From AC-32 sp963821495 (GTDB lineage: Bacteria; Actinomycetota; Thermoleophilia; Gaiellales; Gaiellaceae), in assembly GCA_963821495.1 (NCBI GenBank), contig CAWGEA010000003.1:806001-870000 (forward strand): a stretch of 64,000 nucleotides of DNA. Reading direction: 5' to 3'. A program made the translations under genes and the position numbers. The notes below the pieces were generated by a model. The model had not been told where the DNA came from and did no database searches. It saw nothing but the letters and a program-made list of their open reading frames with translations. Shown one piece after another: positions 42,469-50,744 of this stretch. How positions within the stretch are numbered: the stretch's first letter is position 1; every line of letters starts with the position of its first letter.

Positions 42469-43199
42469 GATCCGCGCTCTACACCGGCACGTTGATCCAC
42501 GCTCGCCGTACGCCGACGCGAAACGTCTTCCGCTACCCGGTCTCGTACTGGCTGCTCGACCTGGACGAGCTCCCCGAGCTCGAGCGGCGGCTGTCGCTCG
42601 TCTCGGTGAACGCCCCGAACGTGCTCTCCTTCCGCGACACCGATCACTTCGACGGCGACCGGCCGCTCAAGCAGGCGGCAATCGAGTTCGCCGGCGACCC
42701 GACGATCGAGCGGGTGCTCGTGCTGACCCAGCTCCGCGTCCTCGGCTACGTCTTCAACCCGGTCAGCTTCTACTGGTGCTACCGCGGCGACGGGTCGCTC
42801 GCCTGCATGATCGCGGAGCTGAACAACACCTTCGGCGAGCGGCTGCCAGAGCTGTTGCACGGGTCCTCGCTCGAGTACGAGCACGAGAAGCACCTGCACG
42901 TCTCGCCGTTCTTCGGGCTCGACGGCTCCTACGAGTACGCCTTCTCGGAGCCGGAGGACGAGGTCTCCGCCCGCATCCACCTGCGGAAGAACGGCGACCG
43001 GCCGCTGACGGCGGTCCTGCACGGACGGCGCACCGAGCTGACGAACGCCTCGGTGGCCAGGCTCCTGCTCCGCTACCCGCTGATGCCGGTGCAGGTGATC
43101 TCGCTGATCCACTGGCAGGCGCTCCGCCTCTGGCTCAAGCGCGTGCCCTTCCACCACAAGCCGGCGTTCGTTCCCGGCAAGGGCTCGGAGCGCGCGTGA
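42465..43199 (+). CDS. DUF1365 protein
   Basis: 244 residues from a GTG overlapping the upstream stop. Family hallmarks are the N-terminal YTGTLIHARRTPTRNVFRYP, LRVLGYVFNPVSFYWCY, and HEKHLHVSPFFGLDGSYEYA. DUF1365 has no proven activity but almost always travels with COG2907 flavoproteins and Cfa methyltransferases, so a role in acyl-chain modification or lipid delivery is inferred. No signal peptide; probably peripheral to the inner membrane face. Confidence 0.92.
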   Translation: MRSALYTGTLIHARRTPTRNVFRYPVSYWLLDLDELPELERRLSLVSVNAPNVLSFRDTDHFDGDRPLKQAAIEFAGDPTIERVLVLTQLRVLGYVFNPVSFYWCYRGDGSLACMIAELNNTFGERLPELLHGSSLEYEHEKHLHVSPFFGLDGSYEYAFSEPEDEVSARIHLRKNGDRPLTAVLHGRRTELTNASVARLLLRYPLMPVQVISLIHWQALRLWLKRVPFHHKPAFVPGKGSERA

Positions 43200-44413
43200 G
43201 CAGCACCCCGTACGAGCGGACGCTCCGGCCGCCGCCGCGTGTCGGCCGCGTTCACGTGCTCGAGCGGACGGCCTTCGCAGTGCTCGAGCGCGCGCTCGCG
43301 CACCTCGAGGGCGGGACGCTCGAGGTGCGGCTGCCCCGCGGGGGCGAGCGACGTTTCGGCTCGGGGCCTCCGGTCTCGATGGAGATCCACGACGCGAGGT
43401 TCTTCCGCCGCGTGGCCACGCGCGGCAAGCTCGGCCTGGGCGAGTCCTACACAGCCGGAGAGTGGGACAGCGACGATCCGGTCGCGCTCTTCGAGCTCTT
43501 GCTCCGCAATGCGGCCGCCGCGGCCCGGCGGCATCAGGTCGTGCGGCGGCTGCTCGAAGCGCGTCCGCGCCTCAGCCGGCGCAACGGGCTCCTCGGCGCA
43601 AAGCGCAACATCGCCTACCACTACGACCTCGGCAACGAGCTCTTCGGCCTGATGCTGGACGAGACGATGACGTACTCGTGCGCCGTCTTCGAGCGGCCCG
43701 GGCAGCCGCTGGCCGACGCGCAGCGCGCGAAGTACCGGCGGGTCTGCGGCAAGCTCGGCCTCGGGCCGCACGACCGGGTGCTGGAGATCGGCTGCGGCTG
43801 GGGCGGGTTCGCCCGCTTCGTCGCGGAGGAGCACGGCTGCAGCGTCACCGGCCTGACGATCTCTGCCGAGCAGGCCGCCCTGGCGCGTGACCGAGCCGCC
43901 GGCTTCGACGTTCGCATCCTGGAGCAGGACTACCGGCTTCACGAAGGCAGCTACACGAAGGTGGTGTCGATCGAGATGCTGGAGGCGATCGGGGAGCGGC
44001 AGTTCCCCACCTACTTCGAGACGATCGACCGCCTGCTCGAGCCAGGCGGCGTGGCGTGCATCCAGACCATCCTCGTGCCCGACGAGCGCTGGGACCGCTA
44101 CCGGAAGACGCCCGACTGGATCGAGCGCTACGTCTTCCCGGGGTGCCTGATTCCGTCTCTGGGCGCGCTCTCGCGGGCACTGGCGGGCTCCGAGCTGGAG
44201 CTGCGTGACGTCGACGAGATCGGGCCGCACTACGCCGAGACGCTGCGGCGCTGGCGGGCGAGCTTCCACGAGCGCATCGCCGAGGTGCGCGGGTTCGGCC
44301 ACGGCCCGCGCTTCGAGCGGACGTGGGACTTCTACCTCGCCTTCTGCGAGGCGGCCTTTCGGACGGGCACGCTGCGCGACGCCCAGCTGACCCTGGCCAG
44401 GGCGGGAGCGTGA
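43196..44413 (+). CDS. Cyclopropane-fatty-acyl-phospholipid synthase-like methyltransferase (first copy)
   Basis: 405 residues, GTG overlapping the upstream stop. An N-terminal lipid-binding type region (about 1-130, with LGLGESYTAGEWDSDDPVAL) precedes a class I SAM methyltransferase domain: AYHYDLGNELFGLMLDETMT, TYSCAVF, SAM site VLEIGCGWGGFARFV, VSIEMLEAIGERQFPTYF and the YVFPGCLIPSLGAL region. The order and motifs match Cfa proteins, which add a methylene or methyl from SAM to a double bond in a phospholipid acyl chain. Confidence 0.93.
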   Translation: MSSTPYERTLRPPPRVGRVHVLERTAFAVLERALAHLEGGTLEVRLPRGGERRFGSGPPVSMEIHDARFFRRVATRGKLGLGESYTAGEWDSDDPVALFELLLRNAAAAARRHQVVRRLLEARPRLSRRNGLLGAKRNIAYHYDLGNELFGLMLDETMTYSCAVFERPGQPLADAQRAKYRRVCGKLGLGPHDRVLEIGCGWGGFARFVAEEHGCSVTGLTISAEQAALARDRAAGFDVRILEQDYRLHEGSYTKVVSIEMLEAIGERQFPTYFETIDRLLEPGGVACIQTILVPDERWDRYRKTPDWIERYVFPGCLIPSLGALSRALAGSELELRDVDEIGPHYAETLRRWRASFHERIAEVRGFGHGPRFERTWDFYLAFCEAAFRTGTLRDAQLTLARAGA

Positions 44414-44991
44414 ACGCCTACGAGTTGCTCGAGCGCACGAGGTTCCGCGAGGTGGCCCACCGGCTCTACGGCGTCCGCATCGCGGGCGCCGAGCACGTGC
44501 CGGCGAGCGGCCCGGTGATCCTCGTCGCGAACCACGAGTCGCTGTTCGATCCCTGGCTGCTCGCGCTCGTCACGCCCCGGCCCGTGCGCTACATGGCTAA
44601 GGCCGAGCTGTGGCGGTACCGGCCGGTCGCGCGCGTGCTCGAGTCGTTCGGCGCCTTCCCGGTCGAGCGCGGCACCGGCGACGCGACCGCGATCTCCAGG
44701 GCGGCCGCGCTGCTGCGGGACGGCGAGGTGCTCGGGATGTTCCCGCAGGGGACCTCGAAGCGCCGCGCGAGCCGGCCGTATCACCGCGGCGCCGCGCGGC
44801 TGGCGCTCGCGACCGGCGCCCCGGTCGTCCCGGTGCGGCTCGTCGGCACGCGTGGCTTCCCACATCCTGGTCGCCCGCCGACGCAGATCGTCGTCCAGGA
44901 GCCGATCGCAGTCGCGCCGGCCAAGCCGACGGTGGCCGCGGCCAAGGAACTGACCCGGCGCCTGGAGCAGACGATCGCGGGGCCCGCGTGA
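44410..44991 (+). CDS. PlsC-type 1-acyl-glycerol-3-phosphate acyltransferase family protein
   Basis: 193 residues, GTG overlapping the Cfa stop. The acyltransferase block I NHESLFDP (HX4D), block II-like GAFPVERG, and block III FPQGTSKR are present; block III usually reads FPEGTRS, so Glu is replaced by Gln here. Block IV is GAPVVPV. The enzyme would move an acyl chain onto a glycerol or lysolipid acceptor. Its place inside a Cfa cassette is unusual and suggests that modified chains are reloaded into lipids, or that a special lipid backbone is acylated. Confidence 0.9.
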   Translation: MNAYELLERTRFREVAHRLYGVRIAGAEHVPASGPVILVANHESLFDPWLLALVTPRPVRYMAKAELWRYRPVARVLESFGAFPVERGTGDATAISRAAALLRDGEVLGMFPQGTSKRRASRPYHRGAARLALATGAPVVPVRLVGTRGFPHPGRPPTQIVVQEPIAVAPAKPTVAAAKELTRRLEQTIAGPA

Positions 44992-45785
44992 TCGAACACC
45001 GCTGGCAGCTGTGGCTGCTCGGCTGGGCGCTCGCGGCGCTGCTGCTGGGCGCGCTCTACCTCGTCCAGCGCCGCACCCGGGACGCGACCGCGGTGGACGC
45101 GGGCTGGGCGCTGAGCCTCGTCCTGATCGCGGTCCTGTATGCCGTGCTCGGCCCGGGCGAGCTCTCGCACCGCGTGCTGATCGCCACGCTCGTCGGGCTC
45201 GAGAACCTGCGCATCGCCTCCCTGGTGCGCGGCCGGCTCGGCAAGGGCGAGGACACGCGCTACCGCACGCTGCGGGCGCGCTGGCGCGAGCGCGGCCGCG
45301 AGCAGACGACCTTCGCGATCTTCTACCAGGCGCAGGCGCTGGTCGCGGCCGCGCTCTCGCTGCCGGTCCTGCTGGCGGTCTTCAACCGCCACCGCGGCCT
45401 CGAGCCGGTCGAGTGGGCGGGCGCCGCGCTCTGGCTCGTGGCCGCGTCGTTCGAGGCGGTGGCCGACCACCAGCTCAGCCGCTTCAAGTCCGACCCGGCG
45501 AACAAGGGCAAGACGATGCGCTCCGGGCTCTGGCGCTACTCGCGCCATCCGAACTACTTCTTCCAGTGGGTGACCTGGGTCGCCTACGCGCTCGTCGCGC
45601 TCGCGGCGCCGTGGGGCTGGCTCGGCCTGTTCGCGCCCGCGTTCATCCTCTATCTGATCCTGTTCGTCACGGGCGTGAGGCCCTCCGAGGAGGCCGCGCT
45701 CAAGAGCCGGGGCGACGACTTCCGCCGCTACCAGCGCGAGACCAGCGTCTTCATCCCATGGTTTCCGAAGTCCTCGACGGCCTGA
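44988..45785 (+). CDS. DUF1295 / steroid 5-alpha-reductase-like membrane protein
   Basis: 265 residues, GTG overlapping the PlsC stop. Six or seven hydrophobic segments, with the family signature near the end: SGLWRYSRHPNYFFQWVTWV, then RPSEEAALKSRGDDFRRYQR. The fold is shared with steroid 5-alpha reductases and isoprenylcysteine methyltransferases and can bind NADPH or SAM. In Cfa clusters a double-bond reductase role is often suspected. It overlaps the second Cfa gene by 28 bases. Confidence 0.9.
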   Translation: MIEHRWQLWLLGWALAALLLGALYLVQRRTRDATAVDAGWALSLVLIAVLYAVLGPGELSHRVLIATLVGLENLRIASLVRGRLGKGEDTRYRTLRARWRERGREQTTFAIFYQAQALVAAALSLPVLLAVFNRHRGLEPVEWAGAALWLVAASFEAVADHQLSRFKSDPANKGKTMRSGLWRYSRHPNYFFQWVTWVAYALVALAAPWGWLGLFAPAFILYLILFVTGVRPSEEAALKSRGDDFRRYQRETSVFIPWFPKSSTA

Positions 45786-46795
45786 TCGAGTCCGGGCGCG
45801 TCCCGGACCCGCTGCTGCGGCTCGGGATCCGGGCCAACCTCGCGCTGCGCCTGGCGAGGGAGCGGAGCAAAGGCGAGGCCGAGCGTGAGGCGTTCGTCGA
45901 GCAGCTCCGGGCCTCGGCGATCGCCGAGCAGGTCGAGAAGCCGAACGAGCAGCACTACGAGCTGCCTGCGGCGTTCTTCCAGCTCGCGCTCGGTCCGCGG
46001 CTCAAGTACAGCTCGTGCCTCTGGGAGCCGGGGACGGAGACGCTCGCCCAGGCGGAGGAGGCGATGCTGGCGCTCACGTGCGAGCGCGCGCGGGTCGAGG
46101 ACGGCATGACGCTGCTCGACCTCGGCTGCGGCTGGGGGTCGCTCACGCTCTGGCTGGCCGAGCGCTACCCGGCCTCGGAGATCGTCGCTGTCTCGAACTC
46201 ACGCATCCAGCGGGAGTTCCTCGAGCTGCGCGTGCCGGGGAACGTTCGCGTCGTGACCGCCGACGTGAACGTGTGGCAGCCGGGCGAGCGCTTCGACCGG
46301 ATCCTGTCGGTCGAGATGCTCGAGCACGTCCGCAACTACGAGCGCCTGTTCGGGCGCATCGCCGGCTGGCTGGAGCCGGGCGGCCTCTTCTTCGCGCACG
46401 TGTTCAGCCACCGGCGGCACGCGTACCCGTACGAGGGCACGTGGATGGCGCGCAAGTTCTTCACGGCGGGAAACATGCCCTCGGACGACCTGTTGCTCCG
46501 CTTCCAGCGCCACCTCGCCTGCCGCGAGCACTGGCGGGTCTCCGGCGAGCACTATGCGCGAACGGCCGAGGCCTGGCTCGAGCGGCTGGACGCGAACGCC
46601 GAGCCGGCGCGCGCCGTCCTCGCCGAGGCGTACGGCGAGCAGGCGGGGCAGGCGCAGTTCGAGAACTGGCGGGTGTTCTTCCTCGCCTGTGCCGAGCTCT
46701 GGGGCTTCCGCGGCGGCCGCGAGTGGCTCGTCTCGCACTACCTCTTCGAGCCGCGGCCGGAGTCGCTCAGTGCCGGAAGTGCCGGCGGTGCGTGA
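45758..46795 (+). CDS. Cfa-like SAM-dependent methyltransferase (second copy)
   Basis: 345 residues from ATG 45758, inside the end of the DUF1295 gene. N-terminal helices, then NEQHYELPAAFFQLALGPRL, KYSSCLWEPGTETLAQAEEA, SAM site LLDLGCGWGSLTLWLAERYP, and LSVEMLEHVRNYERLFGRIA. It diverges from the first copy: it lacks the long N-terminal domain, resembles the plant coclaurine-N-methyltransferase-like branch of the Cfa superfamily, and has HVFSHRRHAYPYEGTWMARK. It probably performs a different methyl transfer. Its 3' end overlaps convergent purH by 29 bases. Confidence 0.9.
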   Translation: MVSEVLDGLIESGRVPDPLLRLGIRANLALRLARERSKGEAEREAFVEQLRASAIAEQVEKPNEQHYELPAAFFQLALGPRLKYSSCLWEPGTETLAQAEEAMLALTCERARVEDGMTLLDLGCGWGSLTLWLAERYPASEIVAVSNSRIQREFLELRVPGNVRVVTADVNVWQPGERFDRILSVEMLEHVRNYERLFGRIAGWLEPGGLFFAHVFSHRRHAYPYEGTWMARKFFTAGNMPSDDLLLRFQRHLACREHWRVSGEHYARTAEAWLERLDANAEPARAVLAEAYGEQAGQAQFENWRVFFLACAELWGFRGGREWLVSHYLFEPRPESLSAGSAGGA

Positions 46796-48305
46796 AGACC
46801 ATCGTTGCGCCGGCGCGCTCGACCGCCTCGATCACCTCTGGATCCCGCTTTGACCCCCCTGGCTGGATCACGCCGGTGATGCCGGCCGCCAGGGCGAGTT
46901 GCGGCCCGTCCGCGAACGGGAAGAACGCGTCGGAGGCGATCACGGCGCCGGCGGTCTGGTGCCCGTGCTCACGTGCCTTGTCGAGCGCGAGCCGCACGGA
47001 GTCGACGCGGCTCATCTGCCCCGCGCCGATGCCGATCGTCTGCAGGTCGTGGGTGAGCACGATCGCGTTCGAGGTGACGTGCTTGCACACCCGCCATGCG
47101 AACAGCAGGTCGCCCCACGCCATCTCGCTCGGCGAGCCGCAGACGACCTCCATGCCCTCGCGGTCCTCGATGTCGGCGTCGCGCTCCTGGACGAGCAGCC
47201 CGCCGAGCACGCGCCTGTAGTCGCGCTCGCCGGGATTTGTCAGTCTGCGCTCGCGGTCCTCGAGGATCCGGGTGGCCGGCTTCTGCTTCAGCCGCTCGAG
47301 CGCCGCGTCGCCGTAGCCGGGTGCGAACAGCACCTCCACGAACTGCTCGGCCAGGCGCTCGCCGAGCTCCTCGTCCACCGGCCGGTTGAGCACGACCACG
47401 CCGCCGTAGGCCGAGAGTGGGTCGGCCTGGAGCGCTCGCTCGTACGCCTGCTCGATCGAGCCGGCGACCGCGACCCCGCACGGGTTGGCGTGCTTGACGA
47501 TCACGCAGGCCGGCAGCTCGAACTCGCGCGCGATGAGGCGCGCCGACGAGAGGTCGTTCAGGTTGTTGAAGGAAAGCTCGCGCCCGTGCAGCTGCTCGAC
47601 GCGCGAGAGCAGGTGCCGCCGCGCGCCACGCTCGGCGTAGTAGGCCGCCTGCTGGTGAGGGTTCTCGCCGTAGGCGAGCTCGAGCTCCTTCGTGAAGCCG
47701 GGCAGCAGCGCGACCGGGAACGCCTCGGGGTCGGAGAACCAGTTCGCGATCGCTGCCTCGTACGCGGCCGTCAGCGCGAACGTCTCGCCGGCTAGGCGCC
47801 GCCGCGTCTCCAGCAGCAGGTCGCCGCGATCGCGCAGCTCCGTCAGGACCTGGTCGTAGTGCTCGGGGCGGGAGACCGGCGCGACGTGTGCGAAGTTCTT
47901 CGCCGCCGCACGCAGCATCGCAGGGCCGCCGATGTCGATCATCTCGACGGCGTCCCGCTCCCCCACCGCACGCCGCGCGACCACGTCCTCGAACGGGTAG
48001 AGGTTGACGCAGACGAGGTCGAAAGGCTCGATCCCGTGCTCGTCGAGAGCCGCGTTGTCGTCGGGTTGATCGCGCCGCGCGAGGATTGCCGCGTGGATCC
48101 GGGGATGCAGCGTCTTCACGCGGCCGCCGAGCAGCTCGGGCACCTCCGTCAGCTCCTCGACCGACGTGACCGCGAGACCGATCTTCTCCAGGTATGAGGC
48201 CGTGCCGCCGCTCGCGACGAGCTCGACGTCCTGCTCGATCAAGCCGCGCGCGAACCGGTCGAGGCCGGTCTTGTCGTACACGGAGATCAGCGCGCGGCGG
48301 ATCAT
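46767..48305 (-). CDS. purH: Bifunctional AICAR transformylase/IMP cyclohydrolase
   Basis: 512 residues. The N-terminal MGS-like IMP cyclohydrolase part starts IRRALISVYDKTGLDRFARG with SGGTASYLEKIGL. The C-terminal AICAR transformylase part includes the active-site KHANPCGVAV and ends SDAFFPFADGPQLALAAGIT and IQPGGSKRDPEVIEA. It performs the last two steps of IMP synthesis. It is last in the purM-purN-purH chain; its ATG overlaps the purN stop (ATGA). The 3' end runs 29 bases into the second Cfa gene. Confidence 0.96.
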   Translation of the reverse strand: MIRRALISVYDKTGLDRFARGLIEQDVELVASGGTASYLEKIGLAVTSVEELTEVPELLGGRVKTLHPRIHAAILARRDQPDDNAALDEHGIEPFDLVCVNLYPFEDVVARRAVGERDAVEMIDIGGPAMLRAAAKNFAHVAPVSRPEHYDQVLTELRDRGDLLLETRRRLAGETFALTAAYEAAIANWFSDPEAFPVALLPGFTKELELAYGENPHQQAAYYAERGARRHLLSRVEQLHGRELSFNNLNDLSSARLIAREFELPACVIVKHANPCGVAVAGSIEQAYERALQADPLSAYGGVVVLNRPVDEELGERLAEQFVEVLFAPGYGDAALERLKQKPATRILEDRERRLTNPGERDYRRVLGGLLVQERDADIEDREGMEVVCGSPSEMAWGDLLFAWRVCKHVTSNAIVLTHDLQTIGIGAGQMSRVDSVRLALDKAREHGHQTAGAVIASDAFFPFADGPQLALAAGITGVIQPGGSKRDPEVIEAVERAGATMVFTHRRHFRH

Positions 48306-48847
48306 GCGGGCGAGATCAGCCTCCGCACGACCTGCGGCAGCAGCCGGTGCTCGACGGCCTGGACGCGCGCTTTCAACGTGTCCGCGTCGTCGCTCGGCAG
48401 CACCGGCACGCGTTCGGCGGCGATCACCGGCCCGCTGTCGACGCCGCCGTCGACGTAGTGCACCGTCGCCGCGGTCTCGGGCACGCCCGCGGCTAGCACG
48501 TCGTGGATCGGATGCGGGCCGGGGAAGTCGGGCAGCGGCGCCGAGTGCGTGTTCACGACGCGGCCGGGAAAGCGCTCGAGGAAGCTGCGCCGCAGCAGGT
48601 GCATGTACCCCGCGCAGACCACGAGGTCGACGCCGTGCTCGATCAGCCAGTCGGCCATCGCGGCGTCGCGCTCCTCCCGGTCCGAGTAGTCGTCGAGCTC
48701 GAACGCGGCGGTCGCGATCCCGGCTGCCTCGCCGCGCTCCAGCGCGCGCACGCCCGAGTGGTTGCTCGCCACGGCGGCGATCGGCAGGCCCGCGTCGATC
48801 AGCGCCTGCAGGTTCGTCCCCTCGCCGCTGACGAGGACGCCGATCAC
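48302..48847 (-). CDS. purN: Phosphoribosylglycinamide formyltransferase
   Basis: 181 residues from GTG 48847, overlapping the purM stop (GTGA). N-terminal phosphate loop VLVSGEGTNLQALIDA, folate region VVCAGYMHLLRRSFLERFPG, catalytic Asn/His in VNTHSAPLPDFPGPHPIHDV (family usually NIHPSLLP), and Asp in HYVDGGVDSGPVI. It formylates GAR using 10-formyl-THF in step three of purine synthesis. Its stop overlaps the purH ATG. Confidence 0.95.
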   Translation of the reverse strand: MIGVLVSGEGTNLQALIDAGLPIAAVASNHSGVRALERGEAAGIATAAFELDDYSDREERDAAMADWLIEHGVDLVVCAGYMHLLRRSFLERFPGRVVNTHSAPLPDFPGPHPIHDVLAAGVPETAATVHYVDGGVDSGPVIAAERVPVLPSDDADTLKARVQAVEHRLLPQVVRRLISPA

Positions 48848-49755
48848 GCCAGCCTCCCGATCACGGTTCCGGCCGCCGCGTCCGCCTCGGGCACGACCGC
48901 GCACATCCCGATCCCGAGGTTGAAGACGCGCCGCTGCTCCTCCTCCTCGACGCCCTGCTCGTCGAGCCACCCGAAGACGGCCGGACGCTCCCACGAGTCC
49001 CAGTCGATCGCCGGCGTCACGCCCTCCGGCAGCACGCGCGTGAGGTTGCCGATGATCCCGCCGCCGGTGACGTGCGCGAGGGCCTTCACGTCGGCCCGCT
49101 CCTGCAGGGCCTCCACCTCGTCGAGGTAGAGCCGGTGCGGCGCGAGCAGCAGGTCGGCGTCGAAGTCGCGCTCGCCGATCAGCCGGCGCACGAGCGAGAA
49201 GCCGTTCGTATGCAGGCCGGAGGAGGGGAGGCCGAGCACGACGTCGCCGGGCGCGCAGCGGGAGCCGTCGATCAGCCGCTCGCGCTCGACGATCCCGACG
49301 CAGGTGCCGGCGAAGTCGAGCTCTTCCTCGCGGTAGACGCCGGGCAGCTCGGCGGTCTCGCCGCCGATCAGCGCGCAGCCGGCCTCGCGGCAGACCTCGG
49401 CGGCGCCCTCGACGAGCTCGGCCACCTGCGCGAGGTCGAGCGCGTGCGCGGCGACGTAGTCGAGCAGGAACAGCGGCTCGGCCCCGGTCGTGAGCACGTC
49501 GTCGATGCAATGGGCGGCGAGGTCGCGGCCGGCGTCGCGCAGCCGGCCCGCCCTTCGCGAGAGCACGAGCTTCGAGCCGACGCTGTCGGTCGAGGCCACG
49601 AGCAGCCGCCGCTCGTCGAGCGGGTAGAGCCCTGCGAACGCGCCGAAGCCGGTCGCCCCGGTCGACTCGACGGCGCCGCGCAGCCGCTCGACCACCTCCT
49701 CCGCCGCGGCAAGCGAGACCCCCGCCGCCTCGTAGGTCCTGCCCCCGGAGCTCAC
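48844..49755 (-). CDS. purM: Phosphoribosylformylglycinamidine cyclo-ligase (AIR synthetase)
   Basis: 303 residues, GTG start, somewhat shorter than the usual 340 or so. AIRS-family motifs: STDSVGSKLVLSRRAGRLRD, AAHCIDDVLTTGAEPLFLLD, IGGETAELPGVYREEELDFA and GLPSSGLHTNGFSLVR, with HVTGGGIIGNLTRVLPEGV in the second half. It closes the imidazole ring using ATP. First gene of purM-purN-purH with four-base overlaps. Confidence 0.95.
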   Translation of the reverse strand: MSSGGRTYEAAGVSLAAAEEVVERLRGAVESTGATGFGAFAGLYPLDERRLLVASTDSVGSKLVLSRRAGRLRDAGRDLAAHCIDDVLTTGAEPLFLLDYVAAHALDLAQVAELVEGAAEVCREAGCALIGGETAELPGVYREEELDFAGTCVGIVERERLIDGSRCAPGDVVLGLPSSGLHTNGFSLVRRLIGERDFDADLLLAPHRLYLDEVEALQERADVKALAHVTGGGIIGNLTRVLPEGVTPAIDWDSWERPAVFGWLDEQGVEEEEQRRVFNLGIGMCAVVPEADAAAGTVIGRLA

Positions 49756-49805
49756 GGGGCGAGTCTAAAGTCTGCGTCGGCGCCGTTTGCAGGCGCCGTC
49801 CCGCG

Positions 49806-50021
49806 TCACGGCGCGGGAACCGGCCGTTGCCCGAGGAAGCGGTCACGGGCCGGCGACAGCCGCTGCGTCATCACCGTCTGCCAGCGACCTTCGCGCCGGC
49901 GCAGAAACGTCTGCACGCGGTAGGCGGGACAGCACACGGAGACCCCGCCTCGCGGCTCGTCGAACCAGACGAGCCCTCGCCAGGCGCCCCAGGCCGTCTC
50001 GGTGATCACCCGGCCGCGCAC
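49806..50021 (-). CDS. Short hypothetical protein
   Basis: 71 residues from GTG 50021, with no other start in the frame. The sequence looks protein-like rather than shadow: AWGAWRGLVWFDEPRGGVSV, CCPAYRVQTFLRRREGRW, then VMTQRLSPARDRFLGQRP. The adjacent Cys pair and alternating aromatic and charged residues suggest a small beta fold. Function not recognised. It lies between the VOC-like gene and purM on the same strand. Confidence 0.45.
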   Translation of the reverse strand: MRGRVITETAWGAWRGLVWFDEPRGGVSVCCPAYRVQTFLRRREGRWQTVMTQRLSPARDRFLGQRPVPAP

Positions 50022-50076
50022 GCCGACGTGCTCGACCTTGGATCCGTCGAGGTTCGCCGGGTCAGTAGTCGCCCCC

Positions 50077-50688
50077 TCAGTCGAACAGCTCCGCGTACAG
50101 CTCCGGCCGCCCGCGCGGGCCGTCGGGCAGGAACCGCACGATCGTCCGGCCGACGACGACCTGGCCGTCCCAGTCGTCGACCTCGAGCAGCTGCGAGAGC
50201 GCCTCCGCCTTCGCAGCCGGATCGTCGGCGCGCAGGTGGAGCTCCGTCAGCCGCAGCTCGTCCGCGTTGGCGAGCAGCTCGTCGATCCAGTCGCGCTGCG
50301 GATGCACCTCGAGCCGGTAGCCGGCGTCGGTCGCCACGAAGGTGCGACGGCCGGGGTACTCCTGCACCCGCAGGTGCATCGACGTCGCCCGCTCGAGCAC
50401 CTCCTGGAACTCGTCGTCGTCGAGCGCGACGCCGAGGTGGTCGACCCGCGGCAGCGGCCACTGGCCGGGCTGCACCACGACGTTGACCGCGCCGCGCTCG
50501 AGCTCCGAGAGCCGGTGGCGGAACCCGGCCCGCTCGAGCTCCTCCCAGGAGACGCCCGACTCGAAGTGCACCTGGTCCTCGCCGATCCGGCCGTAGCGGG
50601 CGACGAGCTCGAACCCCAGCTGCGCGAGGTAACGCGCCTCGACTGCGCGGACGCTGCTCGTGACCAGGTGATAGTGGAAGAGCTCCAC
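50077..50688 (-). CDS. VOC (glyoxalase/bleomycin-resistance)-like protein
   Basis: 203 residues starting MELFHYHLVTSSVRAVEARY, with a single clear beta-alpha-beta-beta-beta unit early (LAQLGFELVARYGRIGEDQV), HLGVALDDDEFQEVLERATS in the second unit and FVATDAGYRLEVHPQ. The pattern fits a paired VOC fold with a drifted first module. Metal ligands are not clearly placed, so the activity is unknown. It is divergent from a second VOC gene, whose start lies 57 bases away. Confidence 0.65.
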   Translation of the reverse strand: MELFHYHLVTSSVRAVEARYLAQLGFELVARYGRIGEDQVHFESGVSWEELERAGFRHRLSELERGAVNVVVQPGQWPLPRVDHLGVALDDDEFQEVLERATSMHLRVQEYPGRRTFVATDAGYRLEVHPQRDWIDELLANADELRLTELHLRADDPAAKAEALSQLLEVDDWDGQVVVGRTIVRFLPDGPRGRPELYAELFD

Positions 50689-50744
50689 GGGCCGCGAAAG
50701 TGTGCAGGAACCACGGCGCCCGCGGAGAACGTGACGCTCGGCAC

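Noticed and set aside
46899..47795. + strand frame inside purH
   Set aside because: Antisense shadow of purH; no start context or family pattern.
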